DNA from: an uncultured Spirochaetota bacterium
GTDB taxonomy: Bacteria; Spirochaetota; Spirochaetia; Treponematales; Treponemataceae
Assembly (NCBI GenBank): GCA_944389415.1
Contig: CALXMF010000008.1
Coordinates: 18,166-82,165, forward strand
Length of the DNA: 64,000 nucleotides
Direction of reading: 5' to 3'
The translations under genes were made by a program, and so were the position numbers. The notes below the pieces were generated by a model, which had not been told where the DNA came from, searched no databases, and saw nothing but the letters and a program-made list of their open reading frames with translations. Positions 43,868 to 52,376 of this stretch are shown here, piece after piece. Within the stretch, counting starts at the first letter, position 1, and every line of letters starts with the position of its first letter.

Positions 43868-44000
43868 CTCGTATGAAACGGGTTTAAGGAACTGAAGTTC
43901 CTTTCTAAGTGTTAAATTAAATAAATCACAGATATTTCTGATTATGTAATGTGCTAGGAAGGCATATGATATTTCTGAAGAAGTGTCATATGCCTTTTTG
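43868..44000 (+). promoter_or_regulatory. Riboswitch-like attenuator leading the transporter operon
   Basis: Two exclusive folds are visible. In one, AAGGAAC (43886-43892) pairs with GTTCCTT (43897-43903) and a separate terminator forms: GGCATATGA (43961-43969) with TCATATGCC (43986-43994), then TTTTT. In the other, CCTTTCTA (43900-43907) pairs with TAGGAAGG (43955-43962; eight pairs, one G-U), which breaks both. A further weak hairpin (CTCGT...ACGGG) and an AATCA...TGATT hairpin lie in the putative sensing part. The gene it controls starts at 44050. I could not match a known riboswitch class by eye. Confidence 0.6.
43959..43999 (+). terminator. Terminator of the attenuator
   Basis: AAGGCATATGA pairs with TCATATGCCTT around a 16-nt loop and ends in TTTTT. 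Its 5' arm is shared with the antiterminator pairing. Confidence 0.8.
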
Positions 44001-44049
44001 TATTTAAAAGGCTATATTTAGCAATAAGAGCTATCACAAGGTTTTACTA

Positions 44050-45165
44050 ATGCAGAAAGTATATTATTATTTAGTTCTTATCGGTATCATGTGTATTGTT
44101 TTAGTCTCCTGTTCCCGTATAGGAAATCAGGCTTCGTTTAAAACGCAACAGACACGTGTGATAACTGACAGTTATGGCAGGACAATTAAAATACCGACTA
44201 CTGTTAAGAGAATTGTTCCTCTTGGTAATGCTCCGCGAATGCTGACATATCTTGGACTTGCTGATTGTGTCGTTGGTATTCCTCAGTGTGAACATACTGA
44301 TAATCCGCTTATGGCGTATGCTTATGTAAATAGAGAGTTATGGAAAGGCTTACCCAATGTGGGAAATGATTCACTGGGGGCGGGCGAGTGGTATGCGGAA
44401 GCGATTGTTTCCTGTATGCCTGATGTGGTTATCTGTACATACAGCGCATCAATTGCGGATGAAATCCAGTCACAGACTGGTATTCCTGTTATTGCTGTAC
44501 ATTCACCGCCGCTTTTCAGCAAAGAATATTTACAGTCTTTGAGAATTATTGCTGATGTATGCGGTGTACAGTCCCGTGCTGAAGAACTTGCTGCATATCT
44601 TGATTTTTGTATTTCAGATCTTCGAAACCGCGCAGAGAAAGCTGCATCTATATCTTCTGTAAGTCCAAGTGTGCTTGCTGCCGGTGCTACATTTAAAGGT
44701 GCACATGGCATAGATGGTATATACGCAAATTATCCTGTTTTTGAGATACTCAACGCAAATGATGTTGCAAATGGTATTACCGATAAAGTGGGAGGTTTCC
44801 TTGTAGATCGAGAGCAGATTCTTGTCTGGAATCCGCAAATCATATTTGTTGATGCTGGCAGCATAGACATTATTAGAGCAGAATACGCACAGAATCCAGC
44901 TTTTTTTAATCAGTTGCAGGCTATTCGGAATGGAAATTTGTATCAGTGGCCAAATTCGACATGGCATTCCTCAAATGTTGAAATACCATTGGCGAGTGCA
45001 TATGAGGTTGGAGCTCTTTTGTATCCGGATATGTTTGCTGATATTGATATTAATGATAAAATATCTGAGATTTTTGATACATTCCTTTCAGAACCGGACT
45101 TCTGGTCTGTCCTGAAAAATGCAGGATATGATTTTAAAAAAATAACGCTGGAGTATCAGAAATGA
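44050..45165 (+). CDS. FecCD-type ABC transporter substrate-binding lipoprotein
   Basis: A 371-residue lipoprotein (MQKVYYYLVLIGIMCIVLVSC, lipobox LVSC). The binding fold is the helical-backbone type of siderophore, haem, cobalamin and metal-oxoanion systems: DSYGRTIKIPTTVKRIVPLG at the start, MPDVVICTYSASIADEIQSQTGIPVIAV in the middle and LVWNPQIIFVDAGSIDI later, with NLYQWPNSTWHSSNVEIPLASAYEVG near the end. The ligand cannot be read; neighbours (a methyltransferase and FmdE-like protein) point to a metal or metal cofactor rather than a common siderophore. AAGG precedes the ATG. Its stop overlaps the permease start (ATGA). Confidence 0.88.
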   Translation: MQKVYYYLVLIGIMCIVLVSCSRIGNQASFKTQQTRVITDSYGRTIKIPTTVKRIVPLGNAPRMLTYLGLADCVVGIPQCEHTDNPLMAYAYVNRELWKGLPNVGNDSLGAGEWYAEAIVSCMPDVVICTYSASIADEIQSQTGIPVIAVHSPPLFSKEYLQSLRIIADVCGVQSRAEELAAYLDFCISDLRNRAEKAASISSVSPSVLAAGATFKGAHGIDGIYANYPVFEILNANDVANGITDKVGGFLVDREQILVWNPQIIFVDAGSIDIIRAEYAQNPAFFNQLQAIRNGNLYQWPNSTWHSSNVEIPLASAYEVGALLYPDMFADIDINDKISEIFDTFLSEPDFWSVLKNAGYDFKKITLEYQK

Positions 45166-46232
45166 CAGATAGAGGTCTGCTTTTTCTGCAGGAGTACCGC
45201 CGTTTTATGCGGCGAAAACGTATTATACTTGCTGTTACGGTGCTGGCTTCTTTATTGATTGCATTATATTCAGCTGGAATTGGTACTGTTATAATCCCCT
45301 TTCCAGAGATAATCCAGACGATCATCGGGTACGGGGAAGAAAGAACTCGCGTGGTAATCATGGGGATTCGTCTTCCGCGAGTAGTGACAGGTGTACTTGC
45401 AGGAGGAATACTGGCTATTTCAGGAGCTGTAATGCAGTGTGTTTTACGGAACAGACTTGCTTCATCTTCAACACTGGGTGTGTCACAAGGTGCCGCATTC
45501 GGGGCAGCTGTTGGAATTATCTGCTTTTCCGGTGGTACTATTAATTCATCAGCGGCATCTGCCGCTGTTACGCTTCATAATCCGTATATTGTAACGATAT
45601 GTGCGTTTGTTGGAGGTTCTCTGTCTACGGCAGTAGTACTTGCGGTATCTTTGATGAGAAAAAATATAGGACCAAATACACTTATACTCGCAGGCGTAGC
45701 GCTTAGTTCTCTTTTTTCAGGTGGCAGTACTTTGTTACAGTATTTTGCTGATGAAACAAAAATAGGTGCTATTGTGTTCTGGACATTTGGCAGTCTCAGC
45801 GGTGCTGGATGGAGTGAAGCAACTGTGCTGTTAATTGTTTTTGTGGTATCTTTATTATTTTTTCTTTGCAATAGGTGGAATTATAATGCGATGGAAAGCG
45901 GTCTGGATACGGCGCAGAGTATTGGCGTTAATACTCGGGCAGTGACATATTTGAGTATGATTGTCTGTTCATTTGCAACATCTGCTGCTGTATCGTTTAT
46001 TGGTATTATCAGTTTTATAGGTCTGATTGCGCCTCACATTATGCGCCGTCTTATAGGTAGTGATTATCGTTTCCTTCTTCTAGGATCTGCTGCAGCAGGA
46101 GCGTTATTGCTCCTGCTTGCCGATGTGGTTGCCCGCACAATATCAGCGCCAATTGTACTGCCTATTGGTGCGGTAACTTCTTTTTTAGGGGCACCGCTCT
46201 TTTTGTTCTTGCTGCTGAGGGACAGCAGATAG
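45162..46232 (+). CDS. FecCD/BtuC-family ABC transporter permease
   Basis: A 356-residue inner-membrane permease with about ten helices. Hallmarks: GIRLPRVVTGVLAGGILAISGAVMQCVLRNRLASSSTLGVSQGAAFGA and the coupling motif near the end, ISFIGLIAPHIMRRLIGSDYRFLL, followed by PIGAVTSFLGAPLFLFLLLR. These are diagnostic of the FecCD family that imports siderophores, haem, cobalamin, molybdate or tungstate. It overlaps the binding protein gene by four bases, and the ATPase gene follows by two bases. Confidence 0.95.
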   Translation: MTDRGLLFLQEYRRFMRRKRIILAVTVLASLLIALYSAGIGTVIIPFPEIIQTIIGYGEERTRVVIMGIRLPRVVTGVLAGGILAISGAVMQCVLRNRLASSSTLGVSQGAAFGAAVGIICFSGGTINSSAASAAVTLHNPYIVTICAFVGGSLSTAVVLAVSLMRKNIGPNTLILAGVALSSLFSGGSTLLQYFADETKIGAIVFWTFGSLSGAGWSEATVLLIVFVVSLLFFLCNRWNYNAMESGLDTAQSIGVNTRAVTYLSMIVCSFATSAAVSFIGIISFIGLIAPHIMRRLIGSDYRFLLLGSAAAGALLLLLADVVARTISAPIVLPIGAVTSFLGAPLFLFLLLRDSR

Positions 46233-46234
46233 GT

Positions 46235-47014
46235 ATGGTAACAGTATCCGATCTTACATATGCATATAGCGGCGGAAAGTATGTTCTCGATGGTGTGAGT
46301 TTTGAACTTGAAGCGGGAAAATGTCTTGCTGTACTTGGAACTAACGGAGCAGGTAAAAGTACGCTGCTTAAATGTATTGATTGTATTTGTCATGCGGAAA
46401 AAGGACTTGCTACGGTATCCGGTAGAAATATTTTTACGATGGACAATAAAACGAGAGCGCAGCATATTGCGTATGTACCGCAAAGTATTGATGCTGTATC
46501 TATGACTGTATTTGATGCGGTGCTGCTTGGCAGAAAACCGTATATTCGCTGGGAAGCAGGAACAAAAGATTGTGAAGTGGTAAGCAGAATTATTCATCAA
46601 TTGGGATTGGATAAATATATCCTGCGTCCTGTTTCGGAGCTTTCTGGTGGCGAGGCTCAGAAAGTGCTTATTGCACGGGCTCTTGCACAAGAGCCGGATT
46701 TGCTTTTGCTTGATGAACCAACAAGCAGCTTAGATCTATATAATCAGCATGAAGTTTTGCAGCTGATCAGAAAGGTTGTTCGTTTTCAGAATATATGTGC
46801 GCTTATTATTATACATGATTTAAATCTGGCAGCACGGTACTGTGACTATTTTCTCTTTTTAAAAGATGCCCATGTATATGCATATGGGAGTTCTGAAATA
46901 TTTACTGCGCATACTATACATCAAGTATATGGTATTAAAGCAGATGTTATTACTCATAATAATATCCCAGTTATTATACCATTCCCTGATACACAAAAGG
47001 AGTGTAATGTATGA
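46235..47014 (+). CDS. FecE/BtuD-type ABC transporter ATPase
   Basis: A 259-residue ATPase. Walker A GTNGAGKST (about residues 36-44), Q-loop in YVPQSIDAVSMTVFDAVLLGRKPYI, signature LSGGEAQKVLIARALAQ, Walker B LLLLDEPTSSLD and H-loop IIHDLNLAARYCD. The run of A-loop, Q-loop text and length is that of FecE-type ATPases. It overlaps the methyltransferase start by four bases, so the transporter and the enzyme genes form one operon. Confidence 0.95.
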   Translation: MVTVSDLTYAYSGGKYVLDGVSFELEAGKCLAVLGTNGAGKSTLLKCIDCICHAEKGLATVSGRNIFTMDNKTRAQHIAYVPQSIDAVSMTVFDAVLLGRKPYIRWEAGTKDCEVVSRIIHQLGLDKYILRPVSELSGGEAQKVLIARALAQEPDLLLLDEPTSSLDLYNQHEVLQLIRKVVRFQNICALIIIHDLNLAARYCDYFLFLKDAHVYAYGSSEIFTAHTIHQVYGIKADVITHNNIPVIIPFPDTQKECNV

Positions 47015-47859
47015 CCCTGTCGGAAATACAGAAATTGTGGAAAAAGAATTTATGTGAAAATACTGAAGCGGTACAGAAATTCTGGGACTTCCGGGCTGAA
47101 GAATTTGAAAAACATCCGATTCCGCAGCGTCAAGATGATCCATTTTTGCAAATAATTGAAAAGAAGACTGGTACCTTGTCCGGTTTGCGTATACTTGATA
47201 TTGGGTGCGGGGCTGGCGGTTATGCCATTGCCTGTGCTGGTGTTGCAGATCATGTGGTGGGGGTAGATATTTCTTCGGGTATGATAGATTCTGCAAAAAA
47301 ACGTACTATGCAAACGGATATTCATAATCTTGAATTTATGTGTCTTGATTGGAGTGCTGCGGATATAGATATGCTAGGATTTCGGTCCGCTTTTGATGTT
47401 GTATTTGCGCATATGACGCCTGCTGTGTGTGGCTGCGATGAGCTTGAGCGAATGATTTGTTGTTCCCGCCGCTGGTGCTTTCTTGAAAAACATATCAGAA
47501 GAACAGACTCGGTACGCGATTATGTTTTTTCATCAGCAAAAATTACTCAGAATACAGATTCTGATGATTCTCTTATTGGTATACTTGCGTATTTGTATAA
47601 AAAAGGCCTGTCACCGCAGCTGTATTATCGTCCATCAGTTATTAAAAATCTTTGTACCGTTCAGCAAATGACAGAACGATGTCTGCGTCAGGCGTATTTG
47701 CATGCAGATATTACAGAATCTCAGCGGGACATAATTTCTGATGAGGTACGTTCAGTTGCTGAACAGCAAAAAGATATTGTGGAGAATGGTTTTATAGAGG
47801 AAACCATATCAAGTACAATAGTGACTGTGTGTTGGACTGTGGGAGAACTGAAACAATGA
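47011..47859 (+). CDS. SAM-dependent methyltransferase in the transporter operon
   Basis: A 282-residue class I methyltransferase. Motif I is ILDIGCGAGGYAIACAG (about residues 59-75), followed by the acidic residue in VVGVDISSGMIDSAK and motif III/IV region EFMCLDWSAADIDM and FDVVFAHMTPAV, as in Methyltransf_25/11 families. The N-terminal segment EIQKLWKKNLCENTEAVQKFWDFRAEEFEKHP is shared with methyltransferases that accompany metal-transport operons. The target is unknown; a small molecule such as a metallophore or corrinoid/tetrapyrrole intermediate would fit the context. Start overlaps the ATPase stop (ATGA) and its end overlaps the FmdE-like gene by four bases. Confidence 0.85.
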   Translation: MTLSEIQKLWKKNLCENTEAVQKFWDFRAEEFEKHPIPQRQDDPFLQIIEKKTGTLSGLRILDIGCGAGGYAIACAGVADHVVGVDISSGMIDSAKKRTMQTDIHNLEFMCLDWSAADIDMLGFRSAFDVVFAHMTPAVCGCDELERMICCSRRWCFLEKHIRRTDSVRDYVFSSAKITQNTDSDDSLIGILAYLYKKGLSPQLYYRPSVIKNLCTVQQMTERCLRQAYLHADITESQRDIISDEVRSVAEQQKDIVENGFIEETISSTIVTVCWTVGELKQ

Positions 47860-48386
47860 ATAGAAATGATTTGTGGCAAAAATGCATTGAATTTCATGGT
47901 CATGCGTGCGGCGGTTTGGCTATTGGATTTCAGGCGGCTTTATATGCTTCAGAATTGCTTGGATTGCAGTTTTCTAATGATGAGCAAGTTGTATGTATTG
48001 CGGAAAATGATGCGTGCGGAGTTGATGCAATACAGGTCATTCTTGGTTGCAGTGTTGGAAAAGGCAATTTATTGTTTCATATTTGTGGTAAACAGGCGTT
48101 TTCATTTTACAGCAGAAAGACGGGCCGCTCTGTGCGTCTATGTTTAAAGCCGAAACCGCAGGGATTAACGAGAGAACAGGCTCTTGAGTATTATCAATCG
48201 CACTCTGCTGAAGAGCTGTTTGACCAGATGCCAGTGCGTCTTTCTTTGCCGGAAAACGCCCGGATATTTTCGTCAATCCTGTGCAGTGTGTGCGGGGAAT
48301 CAACAGCCGAACATATGATACGTTTGCATGAAGGGCACCCTGTTTGTATTGACTGCTTGCAGGAGTATAATCGTTTTGATGTATAA
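47856..48386 (+). CDS. FmdE-family protein with C-terminal zinc ribbon
   Basis: A 176-residue protein. The FmdE domain is shown by FHGHACGGLAIGFQAALYASELLGL (His-Gly-His, Cys, Gly-Gly) and VVCIAENDACGVDAIQVILGCSVGKGNLLFH, with conserved Cys and His residues suited to a metal centre. A C-terminal zinc ribbon follows: CSVCGE...PVCIDC. The family was named for subunit E of molybdenum/tungsten formylmethanofuran dehydrogenase operons, but it occurs widely without that enzyme, and its biochemical role is unclear. Being last in the transporter-methyltransferase operon suggests a role in metal delivery or cofactor handling. The ATG at 47856 overlaps the methyltransferase stop. Confidence 0.88.
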   Translation: MNRNDLWQKCIEFHGHACGGLAIGFQAALYASELLGLQFSNDEQVVCIAENDACGVDAIQVILGCSVGKGNLLFHICGKQAFSFYSRKTGRSVRLCLKPKPQGLTREQALEYYQSHSAEELFDQMPVRLSLPENARIFSSILCSVCGESTAEHMIRLHEGHPVCIDCLQEYNRFDV

Positions 48387-48405
48387 TTAGAAATTCGGAG
48401 ATATT

Positions 48406-49143
48406 ATGAAACAGAAACGTATTATTGAAATTTGTGCGAATTCCGCACAAAGTTGTATTGAAGCACAAGCAGGGGGAGCAGCTCGTGTTGAGTTGTGTGC
48501 AGGGATTCCAGAGGGAGGAACAACGCCGAGTTACGGTGAAATTCGTGCCGCACAGAAAGCTGTTCCTGATTTTGATATCAATGTGATTATTCGTCCGCGG
48601 GGTGGTGATTTTCTCTATACACAAACCGAAATAGACTCAATGTTATTTGATATCGATCTTTGCCAAAAACTTGGTGTACATGGTGTCGTATTCGGGTGTT
48701 TAACAGCTTCAGGTGATATTGATGTTCCTCTTATGAAACGTTTAAAAGAGGCCGCAGATTCCTTGTCTGTCACGTGCCATCGGGCATTTGATGTCTGTAG
48801 AGATCCTTTTGCCGCACTTGAAGAGCTTATTGCGCTTGGGATAGATCGGGTTCTAACATCTGGGCAGCAAAGCGATGCAGTAAAAGGTATACCGCTTATC
48901 GCTCAGCTTGTCAGCCGTGCTGCCGGGCGCATTATTGTAATGCCTGGATGCGGAGTACGCGAAAATAATATTGCGCAGATTGAAGCGGAAACAGGTGCGG
49001 TAGAATTTCATACATCTGCTCGAAGTGTTATATCCAGTAAAATGCAGTACCGTAATATTAATGTTCCAATGGGCAGTTCTGCGGTGATCAGTGAATTTGA
49101 AACTGTTCAGACTGACCGTAGAAAAGTCGCGCTGTATTTATAA
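48406..49143 (+). CDS. cutC: CutC family protein
   Basis: A 245-residue TIM-barrel protein. The start RIIEICANSAQSCIEAQAGGAARVELCAGIPEGGTTPSYG and the middle VTCHRAFDVCRDPFAALEELIALGIDRVLTSGQ, then IIVMPGCGVRENNIAQI and FHTSARS, are all CutC hallmarks. CutC was linked to copper handling in E. coli, but that role is doubtful and the family may be enzymatic. CGGAG precedes the ATG; the gene follows the FmdE-like gene by 19 bases on the same strand and may be cotranscribed, which adds another possible metal-related gene to the operon. Confidence 0.93.
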   Translation: MKQKRIIEICANSAQSCIEAQAGGAARVELCAGIPEGGTTPSYGEIRAAQKAVPDFDINVIIRPRGGDFLYTQTEIDSMLFDIDLCQKLGVHGVVFGCLTASGDIDVPLMKRLKEAADSLSVTCHRAFDVCRDPFAALEELIALGIDRVLTSGQQSDAVKGIPLIAQLVSRAAGRIIVMPGCGVRENNIAQIEAETGAVEFHTSARSVISSKMQYRNINVPMGSSAVISEFETVQTDRRKVALYL

Positions 49144-49234
49144 ACCGGCGAAGTATTATATGCAAACACAATACTTTCATTAGTTGTGCGATTCTGATAT
49201 AGTAATTTGTATATATCTACAGGAGTATTTTGTT

Positions 49235-50320
49235 ATGGCGGAAGAACAGACTGGGGTCAGCAGTGCAACATATGAGGCTGCTCTTGAACGAAGCAGAAAA
49301 CTTGAAGCGGATATTGCCGCGCATCCTGAACGACATCGTGTATTAACTGGAGATAGGCCGACTGGGCGGCTGCATATCGGTCATTATTTTGGATCTTTGC
49401 AGAATAGGGTGCGGCTTGCTAATGCAGGTGTACCAACTTGCATTTTAATTGCGGATTACCAGGTTCTAACGGACCATGATGCGTTTAGCGAAATATCTCA
49501 GAATACTAAACAGTTAGTAATTGATTATCTTGCGGCAGGTATAAAACCTTCTGAGAAGGTAATTATTTTTCCGCACAGTTATATACCAGAAGCAAACCAG
49601 TTAATGCTGCCGTTTTTAACACTTGTCTCGAATGCGGAATTAAACCGTAATCCTACAGTAAAAGAAGAAATTCAGGCCGCAGGGCTTAAAAGTGTAAATG
49701 CTGGTATGTATACCTATCCGGTACATCAGGCATGTGATATTCTTTTTTGCAAAGGAGATATTGTGCCGGTTGGTAAAGATCAGCTGCCGCATCTCGAAAT
49801 AACACGCACTATAGCACGGCGGTTTAATGAAAAGTTTTCTCCAGATACCCCTGTATTCCCTGAACCCCAGGCATTACTGAGCAAAACACCGAGTATAATG
49901 GGGCTTGACGGCTGTCAGAAAATGAGTAAAAGCCGCGGAAATGCTATTATGCTTTCTGCATCAGAAGATGAGACCGCTGCGTTAATCAAAAAAGCGAAAA
50001 CAGATGCAGATCGGCATATTACATATGATCCTGTTAACCGGCCCGAAGTCGCAAATCTGCTGATGCTTATCTCGTTGTGTACAGGTGATGAACCACAGTC
50101 TATTGCAGAACGTATCGGTGATGGCGGCGGCGGAATGCTTAAAAAGATACTGACTGAATCTCTAAATGAGGCATTGCGTCCGCTGCGAGCTGAACGAAAA
50201 CGTCTTGAATCTGACCCTGCCTATATTCGCAGTGTTCTGCTTGATGGTGTAGAGAGAGCCCGTGCAATGGCTGTAGAAACGCTGCAAGAGGTTCGCCGCG
50301 TCATGAATATGGTAATTTAA
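49235..50320 (+). CDS. trpS: Tryptophanyl-tRNA synthetase
   Basis: A 361-residue class I synthetase. The HIGH motif is in DRPTGRLHIGHYFGSLQNRV, the specificity region reads ILIADYQVLTDHD, and the KMSKS loop is GLDGCQKMSKSRGNAIML. An N-terminal extension of about 35 residues rich in Glu and Ala (MAEEQTGVSSATYEAALERS) precedes the catalytic domain, longer than in E. coli TrpRS. The frame opens at 49184, but AGGAG stands eight bases before the ATG at 49235. Its last codons overlap the convergent ecfT gene by four bases. Confidence 0.95.
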   Translation: MAEEQTGVSSATYEAALERSRKLEADIAAHPERHRVLTGDRPTGRLHIGHYFGSLQNRVRLANAGVPTCILIADYQVLTDHDAFSEISQNTKQLVIDYLAAGIKPSEKVIIFPHSYIPEANQLMLPFLTLVSNAELNRNPTVKEEIQAAGLKSVNAGMYTYPVHQACDILFCKGDIVPVGKDQLPHLEITRTIARRFNEKFSPDTPVFPEPQALLSKTPSIMGLDGCQKMSKSRGNAIMLSASEDETAALIKKAKTDADRHITYDPVNRPEVANLLMLISLCTGDEPQSIAERIGDGGGGMLKKILTESLNEALRPLRAERKRLESDPAYIRSVLLDGVERARAMAVETLQEVRRVMNMVI

Positions 50321-51009
50321 CTTCTATTAGCAACTGATTTTGCGGTTGTCGTAGCATGGTACATTGATACAGAAATAAGCGCCGGCAGCAAAATAATAAA
50401 TTTTTTTATCGATGTTTTGCCGCCTCGCGCCTTCCAGCTGCGTTCCAGCCGCTGCCATTCTTTAAAAACAAGAGGAAAAAAAGAAAGAAAAAGTGAGAGC
50501 AGCAGAGCAAAGGATGGTTCTGTAGAAATCGATTTTCCGATATAAGGAATTTTCGATAATACTGTTCGTATGATTGTTTCTATTTGAGAAATAGAGGCTC
50601 TTAATTCAAGCATCGTTGTTGTGCCGAAGAGCAGATTAGTCGTCAGGAGAATGAAAATCATGCGAAGCAGAATAAGTACTGTATTGCTATCTGGCAGCAG
50701 TACTTTCCATGTAAATTCAAAACCTGTTTCGACAAATGTTCCGACAACCAGCGCGATATATAAAACCGGCGCGTAGAGTATTGCCGGTATCATAACTCGA
50801 AGCTGTTCATATAAACTAAATTTCACGGAAAACGATATCATCATCATAAAGAAGATAGCTGCTATACAGACTGGTATCGATAGATAAAATGCGGCAAAAC
50901 CTGCTGGAAAAAGTAATAGTAGTTTTGCGGCAGCCGGGATGCGATGGATAAATGATGATCCCTGTTTGTATGAAAAGAGAGTAGTAGTAAATATGGTTCT
51001 GTGTTTCAT
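50317..51009 (-). CDS. Energy-coupling factor transporter T component (BioN-like)
   Basis: A 230-residue inner-membrane protein with about four to five helices (KLLLLFPAGFAAFYLSIPVCIAAIFFMMM; VMIPAILYAPVLYIALVVGTF; LLRMIFILLTTNLLF). The coupling helices carry the family's Ala-Arg-Gly motifs, here ERSWKARGGKTS near the C-terminus. With the ATPase and BioY it forms a biotin ECF transporter. A longer frame opens at 51066 inside the ATPase gene; the ATG at 51009 overlaps the ATPase stop (ATGA) and gives the normal family start. It is the last gene of bioY-ecfA-ecfT. Confidence 0.88.
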   Translation of the reverse strand: MKHRTIFTTTLFSYKQGSSFIHRIPAAAKLLLLFPAGFAAFYLSIPVCIAAIFFMMMISFSVKFSLYEQLRVMIPAILYAPVLYIALVVGTFVETGFEFTWKVLLPDSNTVLILLRMIFILLTTNLLFGTTTMLELRASISQIETIIRTVLSKIPYIGKSISTEPSFALLLSLFLSFFPLVFKEWQRLERSWKARGGKTSIKKFIILLPALISVSMYHATTTAKSVANRS

Positions 51010-51731
51010 TCCCATACTAAATCTTCTATTTTTGTATATGCAGTGAGAGGGTTTCTGATACACCACTTCTCAAGCGGCTGTTTAATACCGTCTTGAGGAA
51101 CCCCATCAAACATAATATTTCCGTGATATAGAACCATAAAACGATTGGCGAGGCCAAGACATTTTTCAAGTTCATGGGTAAGAATAATTGTTGTATGGCC
51201 GGCTGCATGGAGTCTTCGTATCAAAGTATTCACCTGTTTTACACCCACATAATCAAGGTTGGCGTATGGCTCATCAAAAATAATAATAGGCGCATCCATT
51301 GCAAGAATTCCCGCCGCTGCCAGCCGCCGTTTTTCTCCGCCTGATAAAAAACATGCCGGAAAATCAGCCTTCTCTTCAAGTCCGGTTTCTCGCAGTGCCG
51401 CTGATACTTTTTCAGCAGTTTGTGCCTTTGTCAGTCTTTGATTAATCGGACCAAAAGATATATCTTCCCTTGGTGTTTCTCCTAATATCTGTGCATCCGC
51501 ATCCTGAAAAACAAGTCCAACTCTTCCATTGACTAGTACTTTCCCGCTATCAGGTACTTCAAGTCCGGCTATAATGGACATCAATAGGCTTTTTCCCGAT
51601 CCGTTCGCTCCTCCGATAACAGTACAGGTATTTTGCTGAATTGCAAAACTGATATCATTCAGGGCGGTAAACATACTATTCTGAATACGAAAACTCTTTG
51701 TTATATGTACCAATTCCAGTGCGATTTGCAT
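51006..51731 (-). CDS. Energy-coupling factor transporter ATPase (BioM-like)
   Basis: A 241-residue ABC ATPase. Walker A GGANGSGKS, Q-loop GLVFQDADAQILGETPREDISFGP (typical EcfA text), signature LSGGEKRRLAAAGILAM, Walker B IIIFDEPYANLD and the H-loop ILTHELEKCLG are all visible. It energises biotin uptake together with the T component encoded directly downstream and BioY encoded four bases upstream. A single ATPase, rather than an EcfA1/A2 pair, fits the dedicated BioMNY arrangement. Confidence 0.93.
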   Translation of the reverse strand: MQIALELVHITKSFRIQNSMFTALNDISFAIQQNTCTVIGGANGSGKSLLMSIIAGLEVPDSGKVLVNGRVGLVFQDADAQILGETPREDISFGPINQRLTKAQTAEKVSAALRETGLEEKADFPACFLSGGEKRRLAAAGILAMDAPIIIFDEPYANLDYVGVKQVNTLIRRLHAAGHTTIILTHELEKCLGLANRFMVLYHGNIMFDGVPQDGIKQPLEKWCIRNPLTAYTKIEDLVWE

Positions 51732-51735
51732 AACA

Positions 51736-52326
51736 TTATCGATTATTTGGATTTGGAAGATATCGAGTTGTTACGGGCCTAATTTTAGCAGCTACTGGTA
51801 TGAGAATGATCAATTTAAGCAAATCACCTGGCAAGAAAGGTAACATGCATGCTGCAATTGCCGCACTGAGCGATTTATGTGTGACAGACATAAACTGATA
51901 CACGCCTGGAATATAAACCACAATCAATCCGGAGACCCCTGCAAGTGTAATTCGTAGCAGATGTTTTTTTTCAAACGGCTGCTCATCTGCGGATGGTTTG
52001 CCAATAATTGAACCGGCAATCAACGCAGCGAAGAAATATCCGCTGAGAAATCCTCCTGTAGGACCTGTGAGCGCTGCGATACCGCCTCTTCCACCCGAAA
52101 ATACAGGAAGCCCAATACAGCCGGCAACAAGAAATAATCCAACTGATGCCGCCCCCTGGGCACCGCCAAGTACACATCCCGCAAGAACGGCGAGCATATT
52201 TTGCAGTACTATTGGTACGCTGCCAATTGGAATTGCTACAAAACTGCCGACTGCAATCAGTGCTGCAAAGAGTGCTAGAATAACTGGCTGCAGATATTTT
52301 CCCGTCTTTGCTTTTTGTTCTTCCAT
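51736..52326 (-). CDS. bioY: Biotin transporter substrate-binding protein BioY
   Basis: A 196-residue S component with six membrane helices. The BioY pattern is clear: IPIGSVPIVLQNMLAVLAGCVLGGAQGA, FLVAGCIGLPVFSGGRGGIAALTGPTGGFLSGYFFAA and FLPGDLLKLIILIPVAAKI. It captures biotin for the adjacent EcfA/EcfT module. The frame opens at 52353, but GAGG stands eight bases before the ATG at 52326. The promoter region holds a BirA-type inverted repeat at 52344-52376, so uptake should be repressed when biotin is sufficient. No biotin synthesis genes are nearby, so the organism may rely on uptake. Confidence 0.94.
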   Translation of the reverse strand: MEEQKAKTGKYLQPVILALFAALIAVGSFVAIPIGSVPIVLQNMLAVLAGCVLGGAQGAASVGLFLVAGCIGLPVFSGGRGGIAALTGPTGGFLSGYFFAALIAGSIIGKPSADEQPFEKKHLLRITLAGVSGLIVVYIPGVYQFMSVTHKSLSAAIAACMLPFLPGDLLKLIILIPVAAKIRPVTTRYLPNPNNR

Positions 52327-52343
52327 AAAGCATAACCTCGTTA

Positions 52344-52376
52344 TTGTTAACATTTATATCTGTTAAAGGTTAACAA
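52344..52376. promoter_or_regulatory. BirA-type biotin operator
   Basis: TTGTTAACA (52344-52352) and GGTTAACAA (52368-52376) form an inverted repeat with a 15-bp spacer; on the bioY strand this reads TTGTTAACC-N15-TGTTAACAA, one base from the BirA consensus pair. The spacer carries a possible -10 (TATAAA on the minus strand). The last codons of lnt overlap the distal half-site. Confidence 0.82.
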
